Part shown: positions 13,001-24,474 of the stretch, piece after piece
Layout: each line of letters starts with the position of its first letter
Numbering within the stretch: the stretch's first letter is position 1
Assembly (NCBI GenBank): GCA_037074765.1
Contig: JBAMDO010000287.1
Location: 1-55,859, forward strand
Length of the DNA: 55,859 nt
Source of the DNA: Mansonella perstans
Taxonomy: Eukaryota > Nematoda > Chromadorea > Rhabditida > Onchocercidae
Reading direction: 5' to 3'
Position numbers and translations under genes: made by a program
Notes under the pieces: model-generated
What the model saw: only the letters and a program-made list of their open reading frames with translations
Databases searched by the model: none
Told to the model about the DNA's origin: nothing

Positions 13001-16000
13001 AGACCTTATTCGCTGCAGATCGGCCAACAATATGTGTATTCCGTGGCGGAGTTACTGGCTGAGCTATGACAGAATTACGTCTGTGAGACACCTTAAAGAG
13101 TTTGACTGAATTACAGTTTACACTTCTATTCAGTGAGCTATTCAACAACAGAGGTCAAACATTCTTACAACTTCTTAGAAAGTTCGTGACTAAGATAACG
13201 CGCCCATACGCAAAGACTGAACACGAATTAGGTGGAGCATAATCATGAATTAAATAGGTATTAATCCGTTCTATCGCGAATTATCATATCGCGAAACTGC
13301 CAATGAACCAATAAATCAAATTGTAAATAAACTTTAATGACATTATGAGGAATTCAATTTATTTTATAATCCTCAGATTTATTTCGCATATTTTTTGTGT
13401 TGCCTAAAGTCACATTCTTTGTATGCATGTAAAGAAAATGCTCTTCTACCATTTGATACAATAAAGGATTTGTATTGCGCTATCAGTCCTCTCTACTACC
13501 AAAAACTAACAAAGGAGTAGCTATAACATTATCTTACCAAACAAAGGCATTGTATTAAGCCATTAATCCCTCCTCTTCAACCACTATATAAACTGTCAAT
13601 CTCCCACCTATACAATTTCTGTTTATTCATTTCGACAAGTTGTTTAGTATCATTATGTATACGCTTTCATCGTTTTAACAAATGTCTTATTAAATTTGCG
13701 TTATTGATGCGCTGTTTATAATTATCATGTAACTCTCGCGTTAAAAGTTTAATTACTCAAGTTTGAGGTGCGTACTCAACACAGCACAATTCAATTCAAC
13801 TATACTCAACTCGACATCGCGTGGTCGACAGAATAACAACAATTCCTGGTCTAAACGTTGGACAATACTGGCTGACAATCGATCTCTCACAAAAAATTCA
13901 CTACACGTTCTATCCCTCACAGTCACTAAATATACGAGCTGGAGAAGGTTCGGTTCTGAACAGCACTGAATTCTTATGAAAATCAAAACAGCTGCGATAG
14001 TTTTTTCATCAAAAAAAAAAACCAAGAAAAAGCAAACAAAAGAAAACTTACATGCATAGCAGGAGAGGAACCTAACGAAGACAGACCATATCGAGGCTGT
14101 GCTACACGTACAATGTTAACTGTGATCGGATGCTGGATGACACGCGATGGATTAGACTGATGACATGTGATCCCTCTGGACCGTTGAACATCTTGAAGTT
14201 CGGTAGTTTCTTGCGAGTGAACCTGAACAGACTTCATTGCAACTGCTGTTTAATCACTGTTAGAACTATATGAACCATGCAGTGAACTCCTGATGATAAT
14301 GTGTAGTACAGCTACTAACATCATTTCCCATCCGACAAATGAAGTTTTAAAATCTTGACTGCCGTCATCATCGGATGATAAAGTGACTTTCTTAAAGCTT
14401 CCGAATTGTAAAAATATTAATTTCAATTACAATAATTTGTATTTTTTTAAGGTACCAAACGATGTTACTGAAATATGATTCCTAAAACCAGGCAATTTTT
14501 CTCCAGAATTTTCCAGACAATTCTAAATTGATTCGCTTGAGTTCTTTAATAAAAAAAAATAATTTACAGCTGATAAAGGACGTCGACTACTGATATATAT
14601 GTGAGGCTGATTGTGAAGGAATATCTGCGACGGTTGTGGAACAGCATCTGCAGGAGTGACATTAGATGCATTATTGTCAATTAGGCGTGATACTAGATTC
14701 GGTACACTTCCCGAAATCTGTCTCACATTCAGTCCAATATCTCGAAGCAGAATTACGAAATCATTTTCATCCATGTTTCCTGTGCAACAAACATATTTTC
14801 ATTGGGCTACTAAATGTTCCCATCTCAGCGATTCGATTAAAGATGCAAATACAGAAATTTAAATCTATACCAATGATAAACAATTCTTTAAAATGTTCTG
14901 AAAATTTACGACTATTAACATAAAAATTGTATTAAAGAAAACATCAGTAAGCATTATCCAGTCCTATCAAGAATCATTTTCCTTCTTTTTTTTGTGCCAA
15001 ATAATAAGAAGACAGACAAAAATTACCGAAAAAGTTCCCGGATGAAGCATTTATAACTACTCCTTGTCTAATATTTTGAGCCTTGAAAAGCAATCTAGTT
15101 TCCTCCACTATACGCAAAACCCGCTTTAATAAATCCATATCGTCCTCAGTACATCTTGTTATATCAACCAATATATACCTTAAGAAACTACATTATTTTA
15201 AACAAATATCTTATTTTAGAAAAAACTTGATAATCTAATTTTTACATCTCATTTCTCAATAATATAATGTTTTATCTTGCAAAATGAGCCAAACTTGCAT
15301 TTTTTTTCTCTTTCGATTAAAAACCACTATTTCCCATTACTTGCCTTCAGAATTTCATCGAAAAGAAAAAAACTTCAACAATGCCACGTGTCGCGAAAAA
15401 ACTACTTAATAAAATTAGCAAGAAAAAGTAGAAATTAGAGACCGAAAATCTTCAAGATTACAATAACAGAACCGGACAAGTCCTGTTGGATGATTATTTG
15501 GATTTCTGTTTGAAGATATTTTCACACTAGCAACACAGTTTAAAGTGTACCTCTGACAGACGCGTGCACTTTCTGAATCGAAATAAGGAGCACTCTTTCC
15601 GATCGTTGCTTCTGGCATTGACGTGATGTTCAACGTTTCACGAATTTTACCAGCACAAAATCGGGTAACCAAAAAAGCTATTGCTTTATGTTGACCACTC
15701 TGACAAAGCTGCAAGTATCAGAAAATAATAAATAAGGACGAACAAAGTCGATCTAAAAATGAATTAAATTACTTGAATTGCTGCTTAATGCTTTAAACAG
15801 TTTCATTTTTTCACAAGTTACTTCACTTTATCATAGTTAAAAAAAGATGAATCATATTCATATATCAAAAGAACAGTACAATAATTAGGTGAAACTGAAT
15901 TACCAATGCTTTACAGATATGTTTGGAAGCGATTTGTATGGAAAGTCGTTGCGCATCATTCACATCGCATACATTGATTATAATATGATTTATATGCACA

Positions 16001-16327
16001 ACAGTAGGTTTTACTACTCGAACTTTCAATGTCCCAAAGTATACGTACGTCGAGTCGATCTAAATGATAATATATGAATTAATAATACAGCACTGTGTTG
16101 TTTGCAGTTATGTTCATGTGTATATGCCGAATCTTTTCGTCAATTTTACATTCATTCTTCATCGCCTCTAAGATTTCAAAAAATGTCCTAACTTTGATCA
16201 ATGAATAATTGGAAATATCTATTTGATGAACACTATAAATAGTGCTCATTTCAAATAGAATTGTGAATTCATAATGAATAAAATTGAAAAGACTTACAGA
16301 AACATATTCCGATGCAGCAGATGCCAT
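9896..16327 (-). CDS. ulp-2: SENP6/7-type SUMO-specific protease (Ulp2 class)
   Basis: Minus-strand exons with compatible phases: 16327-16298, 16059-15904, 15708-15551, about 15187-15027, 14779-14568, possibly 14390-14337, 14222-14052, 13091-12813, 12326-12151, 11981-11876, 11595-11498, 11299-11147, 10998-10890, 10797-10702, 10362-10161 and 10002-9896, about 755 residues. The C48 cysteine protease core is clear: LRPNEMLNDTIIEFYLKY opens the domain; catalytic His lies in EDIHW (about 533), Asp in ILLDSL (about 575), the oxyanion Gln in PVPQQRNY and Cys in TDCG (about 636). An insertion between the Asp and Gln parts is the mark of SENP6/7/Ulp2, which trim poly-SUMO chains. The N-terminal half has a folded part, then a Ser/Thr-rich linker ending in an acidic IDDDDDEG run. 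Exons 4-7 of the linker are the least certain: their acceptors are partly AAG rather than CAG. Confidence 0.85.
13420..13720 (+). promoter_or_regulatory. TATA-containing promoter-like segment inside an intron
   Basis: A 960-bp intron of the SUMO protease contains, on the opposite strand, a duplicated C-rich motif (about 13456-13505 and 13540-13582, each with aaagg..ttgtatt and a run of tcctct) followed by TATAAA at 13587-13592 and a pyrimidine-rich start-like region. The composition differs from the other introns. It could be a solo LTR or decayed element, or an antisense promoter; no terminal repeats or target duplication could be defined by eye. Confidence 0.3.
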
Positions 16328-17066
16328 TCATTCAATGAATGTTGATTGTTTCCAATCTAAACATCCAGCAAACTATCTCAATGTCAGTTTCACAGATACA
16401 ATTTCAAACAATCTTAAATAAATTATTGTAGTGAGAAATGTGTGAAAACGATGCTAAAAAAAATTAATCGTAATTGAATTTTTAGAATATTTCTATACAA
16501 CTAACATTAAAAAATAACATTAACAGTGTAAAAAAGAAATAATACAGGTATGTAAAAAAAACGAAAATTACTAGTAAAATTAAATTGTAGACGAAATTTC
16601 ACAGTTTCTTCATTCCTTTCAAATACGAGAAGTACATTTTAACGCGTTATCATTACGACTTGAATCGTTTCATGCAGAGTTGTATAAGCAGACATATTTT
16701 ATGATTCCATTTATCGATATTTTCAAATTGTGGTGCTACTCTTTGCATATGTTTTTATTCGTTGTTCCAAATCTGATTGCATTCACTTGAAATAGATTTT
16801 TGTCAATTTTATTTATTCGGAACATTTTCACTATCAATGCATATCAGATTCGTTGTTATCATGTATCAATTATTATGTATCAAGTTTTTATCTTATGATT
16901 CGATAATGAGAACAGAATATACTTCATGTTGTATTTCCTGATACTGGATATGTGGTATTTTAAGTGCACGCTCAACTCAAAGTCACATTCTTGCTGTACA
17001 ATCAACATTTCACAAACAATATTAATTAAACAGTTGAGCTTATTATTGCAACGGTAAATTTCCACG
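16328..17066. promoter_or_regulatory. Head-to-head promoter region, SUMO protease / coatomer beta
   Basis: 739 bp separate the start codons of two divergent housekeeping genes, so both promoters and both 5' UTRs must fit here. On the minus side a GTTTAG acceptor lies about 30 nt before the SUMO protease start. I cannot point to a specific core promoter element. Confidence 0.5.
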
Positions 17067-20000
17067 ATGTCGTCGGGTGAGCTGCCGTGCTATACTTTGA
17101 TCCATGTACCGAACGACTTTGAAATACCAAGTGAAATGCAGCTAAAAGAAAAATTCGAGAAAGGTTGATATAATATTCCAATACTTTATTATAATGACGT
17201 GGCAATAATTGATGGTATACATGTTAGTGTGTATAAGTTACGTTTTGGCAGTGAAAATTTACATTTCAATACAGATATCAAAATTAATACCAAAAAGTTT
17301 CTACTCACAATTATCTCTAAAAAAACAAACTTATTTTAGACTATAAAGAATTATTTTTTTGGCTGCAGGTGACGTCAGAGCGAAAACAGATGCATTGAAG
17401 AAGCTGATTATGATGATAATGAATGGAGAAAAGATAGGACAAGGTATGATGATGCAAGTGATTCGATTCTGTTTACCTACATCTGATCATACAATCAAAA
17501 AGCTACTTCTTTTGTTTTTCGAAATCGTCCCCAAGGTAAAATGTGTATTCTTACTTATTAAAGATTGTTGTCAAAATTTTATAAAAACATTTTATTAGTA
17601 TTAGCTAAAGATTGAATTTAACTCGGTTTTTGGCAGAGTAAATTTAGTCAGTGCTTTTTTAAAAAATATATTCAATGTGCAGTTGTACCAATGGTGATGC
17701 AACTACATGAGTTTGACTTTAAATCTGATAATCGTAATGGCAAGGAATTGTAACTGATATTACTGATTAAGTTTGCAAATGTATTTTTTTCTACTTCCAA
17801 TACAAAGAACGCTTTCTAGTTTCGGAGTTTGGTATTTTTCTTTACTACCAATTATAAGTTGGAATTGCTGCACTACAGTGCTTGTGTCAGATATCTTTAA
17901 TCTTAAAGAGAACTATTTAGACAGCATCAGATGGCAAATTGCTACATGAAATGATATTAGTATGTGATGCGTACCGCAAAGATTTGCAACATCCTAATGA
18001 ATTCATTCGAGGATCTACATTGAGGTAAACTATCCAACTTCATCACTTTTCTGCATATTTTTATATGATCATATATATTCACACGCTGATTATAACCTAC
18101 TTGTGTCCTCAAAATTTTGTGGCCCATTTTTCCATTTGTTTATTACCTTGTATTGCTAAAACAGTATTTTTCTTCCGCGCTAGTACCAATCAATACAGTG
18201 TAATATGACTTCCAGTGATGTCACAAGGCCCGAAATCTATGAGAAAACATTTTGATCTCCAGCTTGATTGTGATGTTTTTTCTAACAAAATTTTGTTTCA
18301 GACGTTATTGGAAACGTCCAAGTTACTTATTAGTATTCAGAATAGTTGTCATATTTTTCATTAGAAAACAAATTATATCAAGTGTAAGGAAGTGTTTTTT
18401 ATGACAGATTTTTATGCAAGCTTCGCGAGCCGGAACTTCTGGAACCTCTTATGCCTGCAATTCGTTCATGCCTCGAGCATCGGCACGCTTATGTTCGACG
18501 TAACGCCGTTTTGGCTATATTCACCATCTACCGTATGTTTCAAGTTGCTGGCTGCAACGTCGACAATTGCTTTTAAGAAATATGTTGCAACAGCATGGAA
18601 TGTTATAATTTTCTGTTTTACATTTTCTAGGTAATTTTGAATTTCTAATCCCGGATGCACCGGAATTGATATCGACCGTATTGAATAGTGAGCAAGACGC
18701 CTCCTGCAAACGAAATGCATTTATGATGCTCCTTCATGTTGACCGAAGCAGAGCTTTAGATTATTTATCAGAAGTTATCGACCAAGTTGCTACATTTGGT
18801 GATATTCTTCAGCTTATAATCGTGGAACTCATTTACAAGGTGATTTAGATTAACCTTTTGCACAGTGGCCAAATTTTTATTCCTGAATTTACTTCTTGCA
18901 TTCTGATATTGTGATTTATATTTAGAAACTTTAAAATTTATGCATCATATTTCAGGTTTGTCATGCAAATCCATCAGAACGATCACGCTTTATTCGTTGT
19001 GTATATAATCTCTTGCAATCTTCATCCCCAGCAGTAAAATATGAAGCAGCTGGTACTCTCATCACTTTGAGTTCAGCCCCTACTGCTATCAAAGCAGCTG
19101 GATCAGCTTATATTGATCTTATCGTTAAGGAATCCGACAATAATGTCAAGGTTCTGCTGAAACTATATTCCGATTCATTTAATAGCAAATTGTTTCGGTA
19201 ATGTTTGTAGTACGAAAAACCCTAATAGATTTCTGCTGCAATATTTAGCAACACATTATATCAAAAGAAATCAATTCACATTTATTTATTTTCTAATGTT
19301 TCTAAATTTTTATCCTTATTTTAAGGTTGGAAGTAAAGACAACACTTCCGTGTTTAGCTTGCTTATGATTTTCTAGGTAAAATATTTTAGTTAATTGTTT
19401 TGGATCGATTAATCGAATTGCGTTCTTCTCCAACTAGTGAAAAAGTACTGCGTGAATTAGTAATGGACGTTCTACGCGTACTATCAGCTTCGGATCTTGA
19501 AGTACGGAAAAAGACTTTGCAGCTTGCATTGGATCTTGTTTCTTCGCGTAATGTCGAAGAAATGGTTATGTATTTGAAGAAGGTTACTTTATTTACTCTA
19601 ATATTATTTTGCTAACCTTTCGCAAAAATTTTCATTTCATTCACGTATTGTTTAACTTCCATTAACTCTTTTTTTCTCATTTTTATTGACCGAGAACGTT
19701 TTGTGAATACTTATGATAATTACTGATTTCAGGAAGTTAGTCGTTCTTTAGATGGAACAGCAGAAGAGGCAGAAAGATATCGACAGATGCTTGTACGAAC
19801 ACTGCATTCCACTACAATCAAATTTCCAGATGTTGCAGCAAACATTTTGCCCGTTTTGATGGAATTTCTTTCTGAGGAGAGTGAAAATGCTGCAGAGGAT
19901 GTTTTAGTATTTGTAAGAGAAACTGTTCAACGATTACCACATATGCGCCCAGTTGTTTTGGCGCAGCTTTTGGCAAGTTTACCATCCTTTTATAAAAGTG

Positions 20001-23000
20001 ATACATGCTGAAAACTATACGTTTGAAAACTTATTGGTTGAACATGCTATCTGTTGTTTCAGGATGTATTTGGAAATGTACGCAGTACACAAGTTTTTCG
20101 GTCAGGATTGTGGATTTTGGGTGAATATTGCGAATCAGCTGAATCAGTTATGAAAGTAATGCAGTTTATTCGGAAGTCATTTGGTGAATTACCCATTGTG
20201 GAAAAGGAAATGCAAACGATTAGTGCTCAGGAAGTCGTGGATGGAAAGAATGAAAATTCAGTAGCTGAAGTGACCTCGAAGGTATCTGAAATACTTCGCC
20301 TCATTTGTGTTACTTTGCTTTGCTAAATGCGACTTACCCAAATGTTTTGTGCACAATTTAATTAGATTCTTTTTTATGGTACAGACTCGACAACTTGTAA
20401 CCGCCGATGGCACTTACGCTACTCAGTCAGCACTTTCTTCTGTAAAAGCGGAAACAACAGAAAGTAAAGCTGTGTTGCGTCGTTTTCTTTTTGATGGAAA
20501 TTTTTTCCTAGCTTCATCACTGGCAACTACTCTGATCAAACTTGTCTTCAATTATAGCAGTTTCATGCAGAGTTTGTTTTTCAATTTTTTCGTGTGTTTC
20601 TCCAAACCCATTTTTGCCCTTCGAACAGTAGCAAAACTGAACTAGAAAATTAGATCAATATTTGATTCATTACGGACCATAAAATTCGATTTTTTTTTAA
20701 TGATTATTTCAGATAAACATGACAAAATTAATTCATTTGCGGGAGAAGCGTTGTTCATGATTGCATCAATTATCAGTTTCGGGAAGAGTGGTCTTGCTAA
20801 GGCAAATGCAACCGAAGATGATCTTGACCAGTAGGCTAACAGTATTATTATTTTATTTTTTTTACAAAAAAAATTATTTTATCTTATTTTTCCTTTTTGG
20901 ATAGATTTGTATATTGCTAGTATTGTTATTCTCTCCGTGTGGTTTGTTGCAAGCAAGCTGATTCTCGTTATTATACATAAATTGATATTTTTCTATTACT
21001 GGAATCACGCATTGCAGTCTGGGTATGTCGATCAAAATTTTATGCGAAAAATGGCCTGATGCAGAAGCTGTTTTTCTACGAAAATGTCGCGAAAGTCTTG
21101 AGTTAATGCTGGAATCCAAATCAGAAAACGAACGTTTCGAAACTGAAACAGCAAGCAGGTTTGTGCTTGGCTTTAATAATTTTTAGTGCGAGAGAAAACT
21201 GTTAACTTCTTTCAATTGTTCCCGCTAGATCTTGTAATCTTTAATGATACGTATGAAATCTTTAATTTTTCTAAATATATTTGGAAAGTTTGCTTTTCTA
21301 CTAAATCTAAAAATTCTTCAAACTCTGTCGTGCAGTACCAATTTTCTCATTTCATTTACAGAACTGTTCAAGTTGAGGTAGATCGTACAATTTTATTTAC
21401 GCAACTTGCCCCTCGTGTTGGTGATGGAGTGACCGGAACCGAAAACTTATTCGAGCTTTCATTATCGCAAGCATTAGGAACTCTTGCGAAGTCTCCTAAA
21501 TTTGATTTCGCTTCCTCCAAGTTAGGCAAGGTGAATAAATTCAATAAAAATCTTATTCAATAAAAAAAAATTATGCCTGATGTCATAAGCAAAGTTATGT
21601 CTTTTAATGCTCATTACGGTTATAAAGTTTTAGTTTTGTTATACATTCTTATATGGAAATCTAATGAAGATCCAGAAACTTCTTAGGGAAGATAAATATG
21701 CAGTTACTAATGGATCTTTAGGGAATATCTTTGAAAGGTGTTTGGTTTGCTTTCAGTCATAATCTTCTATGAGTCTTCAATCATAATCTTCCATTTATTA
21801 CCTGTTCAGATTTGTCTATTTTATATTTTCATTTCAGGTGAAGCAGCTTACTGGTTTTTCAGATCCAGTTTATGCTGAAGCATATGTTAACGTAAATCAG
21901 TACGACATTGTTCTTGATTTGCTTATCGTCAATCAAACAAATGATACTCTCCAAAATGTTTGCCTGGAATTATCAACTGTTGGTGATATCAAATTGCTTG
22001 ATAAGCCAACACCTCTTACACTTGCACCGCATGATTTTTCCAACATTAAGGTAATTTTTGAAAAACAATGCTTAATTTTGTAGTTTACAAAAATTTGTAG
22101 AGATGTGCATGGAATTTTTTTTCATAATTTGTCACTTTATAAAAAAATTGATGGGTCGTAGTAGGTAATAAGAGCAATGATCTTTTTGCCGACTGTGTGA
22201 TGATATAGAAAGTTTTCATTTCCTCATTACAATGCCATTATTTTTTCTCTTCTGTTACAAAAATTTTATTATTATCGTGGTTATTTTAGGCTACAGTGAA
22301 AGTTGCTTCTACAGAAAATGGTGTGATTTTTTCGACTATAGCATACGATGTTCGTGGATCGACATCTGATCGAAACTGCGTTTATTTGGAAGATATACAT
22401 ATTGATATCATGGATTACATTGTACCGGGTAATTGTACGGACACCGAATTCCGACATATGTGGGCCGAGTTTGAGTGGGAAAATAAAGTTTGATTACATT
22501 TATTTTGACAGTAATTTAACTCGAATTTTTTTATATATTATGGATTTTCTTGATTTTTTCAGTTTTAGCAACTTTGTTCCTGTTTTTTCTTTTCTTTTGC
22601 TTTTGTAGGTCAATGTGAACACACCAGTCACCGATTTACGCACATTCCTAACGCACTTATCTGCTGTTACGAATATGAAGTTATTGACTACTGATGCCGC
22701 ATTAGGTATTTTTTAAATTTGACCATCGCAGTAGCTATTTTTCTCAGTGATGACACTTTTAATGGCTTTTTCCTCTAATATTTTCCTGAATTCTGGGTTT
22801 TCCAAAGAATATGGTCATATTCGCAGGTAAAACACGTATCACGTAACGCTCTTCGAATTTCAGAAGGTGAATGTGGCTTTTTAGCTGCCAATTTCTGTGC
22901 GCATAGTATCTTTGGAGAAGATGCACTAGCCAATGTTTCTATAGAAAAAACTATTCCCTTAGATCCAGACAGTCCGATCACGGGACATATACGAATTCGT

Positions 23001-23405
23001 GCCAAAAGCCAAGGGATGGCATTATCGCTTGGTGACAAGGTTTGCATTGTTTTTTTAGTTCTACCATCAAAATTTTTATTATTTTGGCAGCCAGATTCAA
23101 TTACCTGTAACTATTTAGATAAACTTCGCTCAGAAAGAAAGAAAATTAATGTTGTTAAAAGGAGAAGTATCGAATTAGAATTCCAGCAGTTGCATTTATG
23201 TCATGTGATATTGTTTTTGAACGCTGTTAATCTTTTTCGTTTTATCGGAAATATTCCATTCTATTTAAAATGATGAGCTGTTTTTTCCCTTCTCATCTGT
23301 ACTTCTATCTTTCATCTTCAGTTCTATCAAGTTGTAGCGACCACAGCATACGTTGCCTCAGGTGACACGTTTCATTTGATTAGTTGTTTCTCAGCATGTA
23401 ACTGA
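17067..23405 (+). CDS. COPB1: Coatomer subunit beta (beta-COP)
   Basis: Eighteen exons with consistent phases: 17067-17163, 17369-17535, 17921-18024, 18408-18532, 18631-18839, 18956-19150, 19391-19582, 19733-19972, 20063-20281, 20385-20571, 20713-20830, 21018-21158, 21362-21530, 21838-22050, 22290-22487, 22609-22705, 22864-23039 and 23322-23405. They encode about 976 residues (human COPB1: 953). Beta-COP is a subunit of the COPI coat that buds vesicles from the Golgi. The N-terminal adaptin-type solenoid is nearly continuous with the animal family ([60 protein letters not shown]). The C-terminal part has [18 protein letters not shown]-like TSDRNC, EFEWENK and [14 protein letters not shown]. 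Intron 8 (19973-20062) begins GC instead of GT. The last exon, after MALSLGDK, is weakly supported; its short tail does not resemble known beta-COP ends. Confidence 0.96.
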
Positions 23406-24474
23406 TACAGTTTTTTTAAAATCTTATCAACTTATAAATAATAGTGAGATTTAATTCACTGTTGTATGTATGATGAAAACATCAAAATATTAATGATGAT
23501 AACGTAATTATAAAAAATGTCTCACAGCTGTAAGTATAATCACAAAAAAAACGATAATACATACACACAACAGAAATTGTAAAAGAAAATAATACGAAAA
23601 GGAATAGGAAAATAACCACATGTGTTCATTACTAAAAGCTATTATAGCTTCATTTAGTTACAGCTTCATTTCATTTTTTAAGTGGATTGCTGTTAATTAT
23701 GTATTTTCCTGTCTTGTTAATGTGTTTTTTTTTGTATCTGTTATCTTTTTGATGTCTTTTTACATCGTTTACATTTCTATTTACTATTAATTTATATTAT
23801 TCTTTAGTTTTGAAATAAATTATTTTGGGGTCTACTCGTGACTCTAATAGCCAAAATTCATACCTAAAAAATTTTATTCTCTTTAGTTTCGATCTGATTT
23901 AATGATAATGTTGTATAATAAAAGGAAAAGTGATTTTCTGACTACTTTTCGTAAAAGTTTCCTTCATGAGTGTGCTTAAAAACAGCGGAAATTAATTAAT
24001 TTTTGAAATATCTGAGATTTTCTTAACAGGAAAAGTAGTGTCTGTTAATTTTTTATAATTGCAATGAGATAATGATAGAGATAATGTTCGTTTGGGAGCT
24101 AAATCATAACAGCAGGAATTCAGATTTTTTGATGACATGAAGTATTAGTGTCGCTTTCTGAGGGCAAAAAATTTAGGAACTAATATTTCTAACTGTAAAC
24201 GAACATATAAACTGGATGGCACAAACACACTAACATATACACAATGTGAATTGATGATTTAAATCCAGTGAATAGAGTGTTTAATTAAAGAATGAACAGT
24301 TTTGAAATTAAAAAACAAAGTTAAGTTAGAATATAATGAGAATAGTTACACAATAATTATAGGAAAATTGCTTTTTGCGCAGTAATTGGGAATTTCAAAG
24401 AAGTTTAAAAACACTGAAAAGGAAATAAATCAGATGTTCAGCGTAATATAATCGGATTATTTAAGTGAATCTTT
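23406..24474. other. Convergent 3' region, coatomer beta / calsyntenin
   Basis: About 1.07 kb between convergent stops, AT-rich, with an AATAAA at 23814-23819 on the coatomer strand. I see no exon or structured element. A different last exon of coatomer beta could lie here. Confidence 0.5.

Noticed and set aside
12759..13148. 129-codon minus-strand frame as a separate gene
   Set aside because: It is an exon of the SUMO protease with intron sequence at both ends; the exon proper is 12813-13091.
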